From assembly GCA_002336845.1 (NCBI GenBank), contig DDEX01000005.1, positions 1 to 36,540 on the forward strand: a DNA stretch of 36,540 nucleotides, given 5' to 3'. Source of the DNA: Rhodobacteraceae bacterium UBA1943. Its GTDB lineage: Bacteria; Pseudomonadota; Alphaproteobacteria; Rhodobacterales; Rhodobacteraceae. A program made the position numbers and the translations under genes. The notes under the pieces were generated by a model. It was not told where the DNA came from and did not search any database. It worked only from the letters and a program-made list of their open reading frames with translations. Numbering within the stretch: position 1 is the first letter of the stretch; each line of letters begins with the position of its first letter. Positions 7,542-15,297 of the stretch are shown piece by piece.

Positions 7542-7994
7542 TCATTCCTCCGGCGGGATCACGCCCTTGCGGAACATGAAGCACCCATAAAGCCGCCGCT
7601 CGCTGGTTTGCACGATGGCATAGGCCCGTTTCGACAGGTCGTAAAAGGCAAAGCGTTCTATGCCGGGCAGGGGGCGGGGGCGTCCTTCGGCGGCATCGAC
7701 CACCCGCTGCACCTCGGCCTGAACGTCCGTCACAAGCTCAGGCTCACCTACAACCTCCATCCGGCCCGCAAAGTCGGGCACGAAGGTATCCAGCGGCAAC
7801 AGCGACAGGATGGCCCGTGCCGCCTGGGTCGCGGTCAGGTTCTCCATGGTCAGCACCTTGCCCGCGACGGTGTGCTTGGCCAGCGCAGCGGCAGGAAAAT
7901 TCGCATCGACCAGCATCAGCATGTCGCCATGCCCCATGGCCCGCAGACATCCCAGCAGATCGGCGTTCAGCCGGTTGTCGATTCCCTTCAGCAT
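7542..7994 (-). CDS. RbsD/FucU-family sugar mutarotase
   Basis: A 150-residue protein of the RbsD/FucU family, which interconverts anomers of free sugars before phosphorylation. Family features are the early L-R-A-M-G-H-G-D (His22, catalytic type), the L-M-L-V-D-A-N-F-P segment and the C-terminal F-Y-D-L-S-K-R-A-Y-A-I-V-Q-T-S-E-R-R-L-Y-G block, which looks closer to FucU than to short RbsD. It immediately precedes ribokinase (one-base gap), implying that it presents the right ribose or related sugar anomer to the kinase. It is cytoplasmic with no signal. The exact sugar is not determinable. Confidence 0.87.
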   Translation of the reverse strand: MLKGIDNRLNADLLGCLRAMGHGDMLMLVDANFPAAALAKHTVAGKVLTMENLTATQAARAILSLLPLDTFVPDFAGRMEVVGEPELVTDVQAEVQRVVDAAEGRPRPLPGIERFAFYDLSKRAYAIVQTSERRLYGCFMFRKGVIPPEE

Positions 7995-8045
7995 GGCATC
8001 CTCCCGTTCCGGCCAACCTGCCGGGGCGGGCCGCGGTGGTCAAGG

Positions 8046-9347
8046 TCAGCCGTTCAGCCGGTCCAGCCGCGCGCGGACCGAAAGGCCATGCGCCTCAAGG
8101 CTTTCGCTGATTGCCAGCCGCTCGGCGGCGGGGCCGATGGCGCGCAACGCCTCGGGCGTCATGCGGGCGAGCGTGGTGCGTTTCAGGAACTCCATCACCG
8201 ACAGGCCAGAGGAGAACCGGGCCGACCGCGCGGTCGGCAGCACATGGTTCGGCCCGCCGACGTAATCGCCGATGGCTTCCGGCGTCCAGGCGCCAAGGAA
8301 GATCGCCCCGGCATGGGTGATTTCAAGGCTAAGCCCCTCGGGGTCATCGACGCACAGCTCCAGATGTTCTGGGGCGACACGGTTCGACAGGGCAGCGGCT
8401 TCGGAAAGGTCGCGCGTCACGATCACCGCGCCGAAGTCGCGCCACGAGGCACCGGCAATCTCGCGCCGTTCCAGCGTTTCCAGCCGCTTTTCCACGGCGG
8501 CAACCACGGCTTGGGCATGGGCGGCATCGGGGGTGATCAGGATCGACTGCGCGCTTTGGTCATGCTCGGCCTGCGACAACAGGTCCAAGGCCAGCCAGTC
8601 GGGGTCGGCGCTGCCATCGGAAATCACCAGAATTTCGGACGGCCCGGCAATCATGTCGATGCCCACCCGGCCAAAGACCCGCCGTTTGGCGGCCGCCACA
8701 TAGGCATTGCCCGGCCCGGTGATCTTGTCCACCGCCGGAATGGTCGCCGTGCCATAGGCCAGCGCCGCAATCGCCTGCGCGCCGCCGATGCGGTAGATCA
8801 CATCCACGCCCGCCAGCTCTGCCGCCAGAATGACCAGCGGGTTCACCACGCCGCCCGGGGTCGGGCAGGCCACGGCCAGCCGCTTTACCCCCGCGACCTT
8901 GGCCGGGATGGCGTTCATCAGCACCGAGGAGGGGTAAGAGGCCAGCCCCCCCGGCACATAAAGCCCCGCCGCCGTAACCGGCGTCCAACGCCAGCCAAGG
9001 GTCGCGCCGGTTGGTTCTTGCCAGCTTGCATCCTGTGGCATCTGGCGGGTGTGATAGGTGCGGATACGCTCTGCTGCGAGTTCAAGGGCCGCGCGGTCCT
9101 CTGCTGTGACCTTGGCAATCTCGGCGGCGATTTCGGCGGGCGAAAAGGCCAACGTCTCGGGCGTCAGGGTCAGCCGGTCGAACCGTGTGGTCAGGTCGAT
9201 TACCGCCGCATCGCCGCGCGCCCTAACATCGGCGATGATGGCGGCCACCGCCTGATCGACATCCTCGGCCTCTTCGCGCTTTTGGCCCAGAAGGGTGGTG
9301 AAGCGGGTTTCGAAATCGGCGGCGGCGGTGTCTAGGAAGGTCGGCAT
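8046..9347 (-). CDS. hisD: Histidinol dehydrogenase HisD
   Basis: HisD catalyses the last two steps of histidine synthesis, oxidising L-histidinol to L-histidine with two NAD+ and a bound zinc ion. The length of 433 residues is normal. Signatures include the G-P-G-N-A-Y-V-A-A-A-K segment, I-D-M-I-A-G-P-S-E-I, the Q-A-E-H-D metal-binding region and R-V-A-P-E-H-L-E-L with the catalytic Glu/His. It is the first gene of the leftward cluster hisD, mutarotase, ribokinase, hisB, hisH, and is divergent from the RND/SqrR-like operon. The 52-base gap to the mutarotase holds only a GGGAGG-type ribosome-binding sequence. Confidence 0.97.
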   Translation of the reverse strand: MPTFLDTAAADFETRFTTLLGQKREEAEDVDQAVAAIIADVRARGDAAVIDLTTRFDRLTLTPETLAFSPAEIAAEIAKVTAEDRAALELAAERIRTYHTRQMPQDASWQEPTGATLGWRWTPVTAAGLYVPGGLASYPSSVLMNAIPAKVAGVKRLAVACPTPGGVVNPLVILAAELAGVDVIYRIGGAQAIAALAYGTATIPAVDKITGPGNAYVAAAKRRVFGRVGIDMIAGPSEILVISDGSADPDWLALDLLSQAEHDQSAQSILITPDAAHAQAVVAAVEKRLETLERREIAGASWRDFGAVIVTRDLSEAAALSNRVAPEHLELCVDDPEGLSLEITHAGAIFLGAWTPEAIGDYVGGPNHVLPTARSARFSSGLSVMEFLKRTTLARMTPEALRAIGPAAERLAISESLEAHGLSVRARLDRLNG

Positions 9348-9436
9348 GGCATGGTCCTTCGGGCTTTGCGCCTTCCTTATGGCTTTGCGCGCCCCGGCTC
9401 AAGCGGAAGGCGGGGGCGGTTTGCAGTAAACACATA

Positions 9437-9464
9437 TTGACATTAGAATGTGAAAATATATCTG
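9437..9464 (+). promoter_or_regulatory. Promoter with overlapping palindromic operator for the RND/ArsR operon
   Basis: A perfect -35 box TTGACA (9437-9442) is followed, 16 bases on, by a weak -10-like TATCTG (9459-9464). ACATTAGAATGT (9440-9451) is a 5+5 palindrome with AG centre that overlaps the -35; weaker symmetry extends into the flanking AT-rich sequence. A repressor bound there would block polymerase. The natural candidate is the ArsR-family protein encoded at the end of this operon. AT-rich inverted repeats over the promoter are typical of SqrR/BigR-type regulators, though the published ATTC-N8-GAAT form as I recall it is not matched exactly. Confidence 0.5.
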
Positions 9465-9487
9465 TCGGACAACAGAGGAGTGACGCC

Positions 9488-10453
9488 ATGCGCAAACCCG
9501 TCCTGACCGCCATCTGCCTTGCGCTTGCCAGCCCGGTTTTTGCCGAGGCTGCCTCGCCCGTCAAGCAGGTGCAACTGACGGAATGGAAAGCGGTTTACGG
9601 CACGGTCGAGGCACGGTTGCGTGTGCCCGCGCGGGCGCGGATCGGCGGGACGATTACCGAACTGGCGGTGACCGAGGGCGATGTGGTGACGGAAGGGCAG
9701 GTTCTGGCGCGGGTCGTCGATCAGAAGCTGGGCTTTCAGCTTTCTGCGCTGGAGGCGCAGAAGACGGCGGCAGAGGCACAGCTTGCCAATGCCCAAGCAG
9801 AGTTGAAGCGCGGTCAGGAATTGCTGAAGCAAGGCGTCACCACGGCGCAGCGGATGGATGCCCTGGCCACACAGGTCGATGTGGTGGGAAGCCAGATTGC
9901 CGCACTTGAGGCGCAGGCCCGCGTGATTGCCCAAAGCGAGGCCGAGGGCGATGTTCTGGCCCCGGCAGCAGGCCGCGTGCTGGAGGTACCGGTGGCAAAA
10001 GGTGCCGTGGTGATGCCGGGCGAGGCCGTGGCCGCGCTGGCGGCGGGCGGCACCTTCCTGCGTATCTCGGTCCCCGAACGTCACGCCGCCAGCCTGCACG
10101 AGGGCGATACGATCCAGATCGAAGGGGCCGAGGGCCGCTTGGCCAAGGTTTATCCGCTGATCACGGCGGGCCGGGTCACGGCGGATGTCGAGGTGCCGGG
10201 TCTGTCCGACCATTTCATCGACGCCCGTGTTCTGGTGCGGCTGCCGGTTGGGCAGCGCATGGCGCTTGTGGTGCCAGAGACGGCGCTGACCCAAGCGTCG
10301 GGCCTTGATTTCGTGCAGGTTCAGGGCGCGGAAGGGCCAGTAGCCCGCGCTGTGGTGCCCGGTCAGCATCAGGTGATCGACGGCCTGCCGATGGTTGAAA
10401 TCCTGTCTGGCCTGACGACGGACGACAGCCTTGCAGGGGGCGGCAATGAGTGA
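9488..10453 (+). CDS. RND efflux periplasmic adaptor subunit (SqrR-like-regulated operon)
   Basis: A membrane-fusion adaptor of 321 residues. The frame opens upstream, but ATG 9488 is chosen because GAGGAG lies just before it and it gives a typical signal peptide (MRKPVLTAICLALASPVFAEA). The lipoyl domain halves are at I-T-E-L-A-V-T-E-G-D-V-V and V-L-A-P-A-A-G-R-V-L-E-V, around a helical hairpin of roughly 75-140. The beta-barrel domain follows. It is shorter than most AcrA-like adaptors. The stop overlaps the pump start by eight bases (10446-10453), so the two are coupled. Confidence 0.9.
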   Translation: MRKPVLTAICLALASPVFAEAASPVKQVQLTEWKAVYGTVEARLRVPARARIGGTITELAVTEGDVVTEGQVLARVVDQKLGFQLSALEAQKTAAEAQLANAQAELKRGQELLKQGVTTAQRMDALATQVDVVGSQIAALEAQARVIAQSEAEGDVLAPAAGRVLEVPVAKGAVVMPGEAVAALAAGGTFLRISVPERHAASLHEGDTIQIEGAEGRLAKVYPLITAGRVTADVEVPGLSDHFIDARVLVRLPVGQRMALVVPETALTQASGLDFVQVQGAEGPVARAVVPGQHQVIDGLPMVEILSGLTTDDSLAGGGNE

Positions 10454-13400
10454 GCCGCACCTTGGCCTCGCCGGGCGGCTGACGCGGGCCTTCATCGCCT
10501 CGTCGCTGACGCCGCTCTTCATCCTTGCCGCCTTTGCCGCCGGTCTGGTCGCCCTTGGCGCCCTGCCGCGCGAGGAAGAGCCGCAGATTTCCGTGCCCAT
10601 GGTGGACATCCATGTGCAGGCGCCGGGCCTGAAGGCCGAGGATGCGGTGAAACTGGTGACGGAGCCCTTGGAGGTGCTGGTCAAAGGCATCAACGGGGTC
10701 GAACACGTCTATTCCCAGACCCAGGACGACAATGTTCTGGTCATGGCGCGGTTTCAGGTTGGCACCCGGTCGGAAGATGCCATTCTGCGTGTGCATGACA
10801 AGATCCGCGCCAATATGGACCGGATTCCTGTGGGTATCCCCGAACCGCTGATCGTCGGGCGCGGCATTGATGACGTGGCGATCCTGTCGGTCACGCTGTC
10901 GGCGAAACCGGGGCAGGCGGTGCAGGCCAATGACCTGACCCGTATCGCCCGCGCCGTTCAGGCCGAGGTGATGAAGGCCGACAACATCGGCCTGACCTAT
11001 CTGGTGGGCGAGGCGACCGAAGCCATCCGCATCGCGCCCGATCCTGACCGGCTGGCCCTGTATGGCGTGACGCTGCAACAGCTTGCGGGCAAGGTGGCAC
11101 AGGCCAACCGCACGCTGAACGCGGGCAAACTGCGCGATGGCGGGGAAGAAATCGACCTTGTGGCCGGTGCCACCCTGACCGCGCCCGCCGAGGTGGCGAA
11201 CCTGCTGATCACCACGCGCGAGGGGCATCCGGTCTATGTGGCCGATGTGGCCGATGTCAGCTTTGTGCCCGACACCTCGGACCATATCGTGGCGAACCTG
11301 ACGCGGGGGCCTGATGGCACGATCCTGCGCAGCCCCGCCGTCACGCTGGCGGTGGCCAAGCGCGCCGGGGCCAATGCGGTGGTGGTGGCCGAAGAGGCGC
11401 TGCACCGGATTACGGCGCTGCAAGGCCGGGTGATCCCCGATTCCGTGCAGGTCACCGTGACCCGCGACTATGGCGAGACGGCCAATGAAAAGGCCAATGA
11501 GCTCTTGTTCCACCTTGGCCTTGCCACAGTGTCGATCATCGCGCTGGTGTTCGTCGCCATCGGCTGGCGCGAGGCCATGGTGGTGGCCATCGTCATTCCG
11601 GTGACGATCCTGCTGACGCTGTTTGCCGCCTGGGTCATGGGCTACACGCTGAACCGCGTCAGCCTGTTCGCGCTGATCTTTTCCATCGGCATTCTGGTCG
11701 ATGACGCCATCGTGGTGATCGAAAACATCGCCCGCCACTGGGGCATGGGCGACGCGCGGCCCCGCGCGCAGGCGGCGGTGGATGCGGTGGCCGAGGTGGG
11801 TAACCCCACCATCGTCGCCACGCTGACCGTGGTGGCGGCGCTGCTGCCGATGCTGTTCGTTTCCGGCCTGATGGGCCCCTATATGTCGCCCATTCCGGCC
11901 AATGCCAGCGCGGCGATGGTGTTTTCCTTCTTTGTCGCCGTGATCATCACCCCCTGGCTGATGGTGAAAATCGCGGGCCGCGCCAAACTGGCCCACCACT
12001 CTGGCCACGGCTGGATGGAGCGCGTCTATATCGCCGTCGCCCGGCCGATCCTGGCCACGCGCCGTCGCAGCCTGATGTTTCTGCTGATCACGGCGGCGCT
12101 GTCTTTCGGCTCGCTCGGCCTGCTTTACACCAAGCATGTCACCGTGAAACTGCTGCCCTTCGACAACAAATCCGAACTGGCGGTGATGATCGACCTGCCC
12201 GAAGGGGCGGCAACCGAGGCGACCGATGCCCTGGCGCAAGAGGTGGCCCGCGTGGCGCTGGGCCTGGCCGAGGTGACCTCGGTGCAAACCCATGCAGGCA
12301 CGGCGGCGCCCTTCAACTTCAACGGCCTTGTCCGCCATTATTACCTGCGGCAGGAACCGCATCTGGGCGAGGTGGCGATCAACCTTGCCCCCAAAGCCGA
12401 CCGCAGCCGCACCAGCCATGCCATCGCGCTGGACCTGCGCCAGCGGCTGGCCGGGCTGACCCTGCCGGCAGGTACCGCGCTGAAACTGGTCGAACCGCCA
12501 CCCGGCCCCCCGGTGATCTCGACCCTGCTGGCCGAGGTTTATGGCCCCGACGCTGAAACCCGCCGCAAGGCCGCAGCCCAGGTCGAGGCGGCCTTCCGCG
12601 CCGTTCCCTTTATTGTCGATGTCGATAACAGCTATGGCGTTCAGCCGCGCCGGTTGCGGGCCACCATTTCCTCCGACGATCTGGATTTCTACCGGGTGCA
12701 GGAACAGGACGTGTTCGACACCATCGCCGCGCTGAACGGCGGGCAGACCGTGGGCTATTCGCACCGGGGAGAGGGGCGCTATCCCATCCCGCTGGTCTTG
12801 CAACGGGCCAAGGGCGACCGGGTGATGGACGAACGCTTTCTGTCCACCCCCATTCCGGCCAACAGCCTGCCCGGCGGGCGCGATGTGGTGGAACTGGGCG
12901 ATGTGGTCAGGGTTGCGCCGGAGAAAGCCTCCTACCCGATCTTCCGCCACAATGGCCGCGCCGCCGAGATGGTGACGGCGGAACTTGCGGGCGATTACGA
13001 GGCGCCGCTTTACGGCATGCTGGCGGTGGACAAGGCGCTGTCCGGCCAACCCGACGCCCCGCAGATCGCCCTGCACGGCCAGCCGCAGGATGAAACCCGC
13101 CCCACCCTGCTGTGGGATGGCGAATGGGAGGTGACCTGGGTCACCTTCCGCGACATGGGGGCGGCCTTTGGCGTGGCGCTGTTGGGCATCTATATCCTCG
13201 TCGTCGCGCAATTCGGCAGCTTTCGCCTGCCGCTGGTCATCCTTACGCCGGTGCCGCTGACCTTTCTTGGCATCATGTTCGGCCACTGGCTGTTCGGCGC
13301 GCCGTTCTCGGCCACCTCGATGATCGGCTTCATCGCGCTGGCGGGCATCATCGTGCGGAACTCGATCCTGCTGGTGGATTTCATCCGCAGCGAAGGGGCG

Positions 13401-13607
13401 GTGACGGTCGAAAGCCTGATCCACGCAGGAACCATCCGCTTCAAACCCATCTTCCTGACCGCCGTCGCCGCCATGATCGGCGCGGTTGTGATCCTGGCAG
13501 ACCCGATCTTTCAGGGCCTCGCCCTCTCGCTTCTGTTCGGCCTTCTCACCTCGACCGCGCTGACGGTGGTGGTGATTCCCGCAATCTACCGGGTGTTCCG
13601 CACCTGA
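10446..13607 (+). CDS. RND efflux pump inner-membrane permease
   Basis: A full-length RND permease of 1053 residues from ATG 10446, which has AGGGGG upstream and overlaps the adaptor gene. It shows the duplicated RND plan: TM1, a large periplasmic loop, a TM2-TM6 block (about residues 355-520), a second periplasmic loop and TM8-TM12. The TM4 motif G-I-L-V-D-D-A-I-V-V-I-E-N (Asp419/Asp420) gives the proton-relay pair, and TM10/11 has I-I-V-R-N-S-I-L-L-V-D-F. The motif set is that of broad AcrB-like drug or organic-solute exporters, not of CusA-type metal pumps. The operon context hints at sulfur-stress induction, but the substrate is unknown. Confidence 0.94.
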   Translation: MSEPHLGLAGRLTRAFIASSLTPLFILAAFAAGLVALGALPREEEPQISVPMVDIHVQAPGLKAEDAVKLVTEPLEVLVKGINGVEHVYSQTQDDNVLVMARFQVGTRSEDAILRVHDKIRANMDRIPVGIPEPLIVGRGIDDVAILSVTLSAKPGQAVQANDLTRIARAVQAEVMKADNIGLTYLVGEATEAIRIAPDPDRLALYGVTLQQLAGKVAQANRTLNAGKLRDGGEEIDLVAGATLTAPAEVANLLITTREGHPVYVADVADVSFVPDTSDHIVANLTRGPDGTILRSPAVTLAVAKRAGANAVVVAEEALHRITALQGRVIPDSVQVTVTRDYGETANEKANELLFHLGLATVSIIALVFVAIGWREAMVVAIVIPVTILLTLFAAWVMGYTLNRVSLFALIFSIGILVDDAIVVIENIARHWGMGDARPRAQAAVDAVAEVGNPTIVATLTVVAALLPMLFVSGLMGPYMSPIPANASAAMVFSFFVAVIITPWLMVKIAGRAKLAHHSGHGWMERVYIAVARPILATRRRSLMFLLITAALSFGSLGLLYTKHVTVKLLPFDNKSELAVMIDLPEGAATEATDALAQEVARVALGLAEVTSVQTHAGTAAPFNFNGLVRHYYLRQEPHLGEVAINLAPKADRSRTSHAIALDLRQRLAGLTLPAGTALKLVEPPPGPPVISTLLAEVYGPDAETRRKAAAQVEAAFRAVPFIVDVDNSYGVQPRRLRATISSDDLDFYRVQEQDVFDTIAALNGGQTVGYSHRGEGRYPIPLVLQRAKGDRVMDERFLSTPIPANSLPGGRDVVELGDVVRVAPEKASYPIFRHNGRAAEMVTAELAGDYEAPLYGMLAVDKALSGQPDAPQIALHGQPQDETRPTLLWDGEWEVTWVTFRDMGAAFGVALLGIYILVVAQFGSFRLPLVILTPVPLTFLGIMFGHWLFGAPFSATSMIGFIALAGIIVRNSILLVDFIRSEGAVTVESLIHAGTIRFKPIFLTAVAAMIGAVVILADPIFQGLALSLLFGLLTSTALTVVVIPAIYRVFRT

Positions 13608-13627
13608 TCCCTGAAAGGAGACTTCAA

Positions 13628-13831
13628 ATGACCCTCGATCGTTCCGTAATGCTGTTTGCCGGCTTCATGGTGCTTTTGTCCGTCGTGCTGACCACTTATG
13701 TATCAGGCTACTTCGTCTGGTTCACGGTGTTCATCGGGCTGAACCTGATCCAGTCGTCGTTCACGGGGTTCTGCCCGGCAGCCATGGTGTTCAAGGCGCT
13801 GGGGGTGAAAGAAGGGTGTGCGTTCCGATGA
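13628..13831 (+). CDS. DUF2892 (YgaP-like) small membrane protein
   Basis: A 67-residue protein with two hydrophobic segments (about 8-27 and 29-46) and the motif S-S-F-T-G-F-C-P-A-A, a hallmark of the DUF2892 / YgaP membrane domain. In YgaP this domain is fused to a rhodanese, and stand-alone copies often sit beside sulfur-responsive ArsR regulators. Two cysteines are present (in FCPA and near the C-terminus). AAAGGAG precedes the ATG by eight bases. Its stop overlaps the regulator's ATG as ATGA (13828-13831). Whether it moves thiocyanate or another sulfur species, or assists the pump, is inference from the family. Confidence 0.85.
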   Translation: MTLDRSVMLFAGFMVLLSVVLTTYVSGYFVWFTVFIGLNLIQSSFTGFCPAAMVFKALGVKEGCAFR

Positions 13832-14157
13832 CGGAAATCATCATGTCCGACGGTTTTGACCCTCTGGGTTCGGACGGCGCGGCGGCAGACCGGGCGGTGG
13901 CGTTTTTGAAAACGCTGTCGCACGCGGGGCGCCTGCAAATCCTGTGCCACCTGATCGAGCGTGACATGAACGTGACCGAGCTTTGCGCGGCGCTGAACGA
14001 AAGCCAGGCGACGATCTCGCAGCAACTGATGCGCCTGCGCGCCGAAGGCTTCGTGACCACCGAACGGCAGGGCAAGAACGTGATCTATCGCCTCACCCAA
14101 TCCGAGGTGACCCCGGTGATCGCCGCCCTGCGCGAGGCGTTCTGCAAAAAGGGCTGA
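13828..14157 (+). CDS. ArsR-family repressor of the SqrR/BigR persulfide-sensing type
   Basis: A 109-residue winged-helix regulator (start at the ATGA overlap; ATG 13843 is an alternative). The core reads K-T-L-S-H-A-G-R-L-Q-I-L-C-H-L, with recognition helix about residues 58-72 (ESQATISQQLMRLR). Cysteines are at 40, 53 and 106. Cys40 (ILCHL) and Cys106 (EAFC) are 66 residues apart, the same spacing as the redox pair Cys41/Cys107 of Rhodobacter capsulatus SqrR and the BigR pair. In those proteins a polysulfide link between the cysteines releases DNA. It is last in the adaptor-pump-DUF2892 operon and probably autoregulates it at 9440-9451. The third cysteine is an extra. Confidence 0.85.
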   Translation: MTEIIMSDGFDPLGSDGAAADRAVAFLKTLSHAGRLQILCHLIERDMNVTELCAALNESQATISQQLMRLRAEGFVTTERQGKNVIYRLTQSEVTPVIAALREAFCKKG

Positions 14158-14165
14158 CGCCCCCA

Positions 14166-14185
14166 TCATCTGTTCATAAATATCC
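14166..14185 (+). repeat. Dispersed 20-base intergenic repeat, copy 1
   Basis: TCATCTGTTCATAAATATCC occurs here and, inverted, without mismatch at 22560-22579. Both copies lie in intergenic DNA, each beside a G-run/C-run hairpin, and the bases after it (TCGGG here, CGGG there) are also similar. This suggests a family of intergenic elements in this genome. Confidence 0.8.
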
Positions 14186-14196
14186 TCGGGGGGGCG

Positions 14197-14213
14197 GGGG
14201 GCGAAGCGCCCCC
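14197..14213. terminator. Hairpin between convergent arsR-type and glxA-type genes
   Basis: GGGGGCG, loop AAG, CGCCCCC: a seven-pair GC stem between two convergent genes. There is no U-run on either side, so it could serve as a bidirectional, not strictly canonical, terminator. It adjoins the dispersed repeat at 14166. Confidence 0.55.
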
Positions 14214-14223
14214 GCTGCCAACC

Positions 14224-15252
14224 TCAGCCGCCCGGCGCGCCCGCCAGCCCGAAATGCGAAAACCGATAGGGCGACACGCCGTATTTCTTGCGGAACGATT
14301 TCGAGAAATGCGAGGTCGAGGCATAGCCGCAGGCCACCGCCACCTCTGTCACCTTCAGGTCGGTTTCCGCCAACAACGCGCGCCCCCGCGCCAGCCGCAG
14401 GTCGTTCATATATCGCACCGGGGTGGTATTCAGATAGCGGTGGAACAGCCGTTCGATCTGGCGGCGCGACAGGTCAAGATGCTCGGCGCAGGCATCCAGA
14501 TCAAACTCTTCCTCGACCCGCGCTTCCAGAAAGGCGGCGGCCTGCAACAGCTTGTCGTGGCGGGTGCCCAGGCGGGCGGCAAGGCTGGTGGTCTGCTGGT
14601 CGGTATCGTCGCGCCGCTGGGTCAGCAGGCACATGTTCATGACCTCCTGGCTGACCTTCGCGCCAAAGCGGTCGTGGATGATCTTCAGCATCAGGTCCGC
14701 CGCCGCCACACCACCCGCACAGGTCATCACCCGCTCCTCGATGGTAAAGACCTGACGGGCAGGGGGCAGGTCGGGATAGCTTTCGGTAAAGCCTTCGATG
14801 TTTTCCCAATGCAGGGTAAAGCGCCGCCCCTTCAGGATGCCCGCCTTGGCCAGCGTATAGGCCCCGGTGCACAGCCCGCCGACGATGCGCCCGCGCCGCC
14901 ACAACCCGCGCAGCCAGTCGGCCAGCGCCGGGCTGCCCTTGGTTTCCGGCTCTACTCCCGAACAGACAAAGATCAGCCCCTCGGGCTGGGTGCCCTGCCA
15001 AGAGCCGTCGGCGATGACCTGCAATCCGTTCGAACAGGCCATCGGCTTGCCGTCCTCGGTCAGCACCTGCCAGCGGAACAGTTCTTGCCCGGTCAACTGG
15101 TTGGCCATGCGCAAGGGTTCGATGGCCGATGAAAACGCCAGCATGGTAAAGCCGGGAAGCAGAACGAAGGTCACGCTGACCTGTTCGGCCCCCGGCGGCA
15201 GGACGACATGGGCCACACCTTTCGAGATATATCTGCGGTTCGCCTCAGCCAT
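14224..15252 (-). CDS. GlxA-family transcriptional regulator (DJ-1/PfpI + AraC HTH)
   Basis: A 342-residue regulator with two parts. Residues about 20-190 form a DJ-1/PfpI-like domain (F-V-L-L-P-G-F-T-M-L-A-F; G-G-L-C-T-G-A-Y-T-L-A with the nucleophile-elbow cysteine). Residues about 230-330 form an AraC/XylS double helix-turn-helix, ending in V-A-V-A-C-G-Y-A-S-T-S-H-F-S-K-S-F-R-K. This architecture is shared by GbdR, CdhR and ArgR-like regulators of choline, carnitine and arginine catabolism. The effector is unknown here, and no such catabolic genes are adjacent. It is a monocistronic-looking gene upstream of which metG begins leftward. Confidence 0.9.
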   Translation of the reverse strand: MAEANRRYISKGVAHVVLPPGAEQVSVTFVLLPGFTMLAFSSAIEPLRMANQLTGQELFRWQVLTEDGKPMACSNGLQVIADGSWQGTQPEGLIFVCSGVEPETKGSPALADWLRGLWRRGRIVGGLCTGAYTLAKAGILKGRRFTLHWENIEGFTESYPDLPPARQVFTIEERVMTCAGGVAAADLMLKIIHDRFGAKVSQEVMNMCLLTQRRDDTDQQTTSLAARLGTRHDKLLQAAAFLEARVEEEFDLDACAEHLDLSRRQIERLFHRYLNTTPVRYMNDLRLARGRALLAETDLKVTEVAVACGYASTSHFSKSFRKKYGVSPYRFSHFGLAGAPGG

Positions 15253-15297
15253 GGCTGCCTCCTGTTGGCAGCATAGCCGAAGTTGCGGGTCGGCGCA

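Noticed and set aside
7053..9335. 760-codon plus-strand frame opposite hisD, the mutarotase and ribokinase
   Set aside because: It spans three well-supported minus-strand genes and has low-complexity composition; it is an antisense artefact of codon bias.
10215..13424. 1069-codon open frame antisense to the RND pump gene
   Set aside because: Its translation is His/Arg/Gln/Gly-rich with no domain, the usual mirror image of a high-GC gene; the plus-strand pump is unmistakable.
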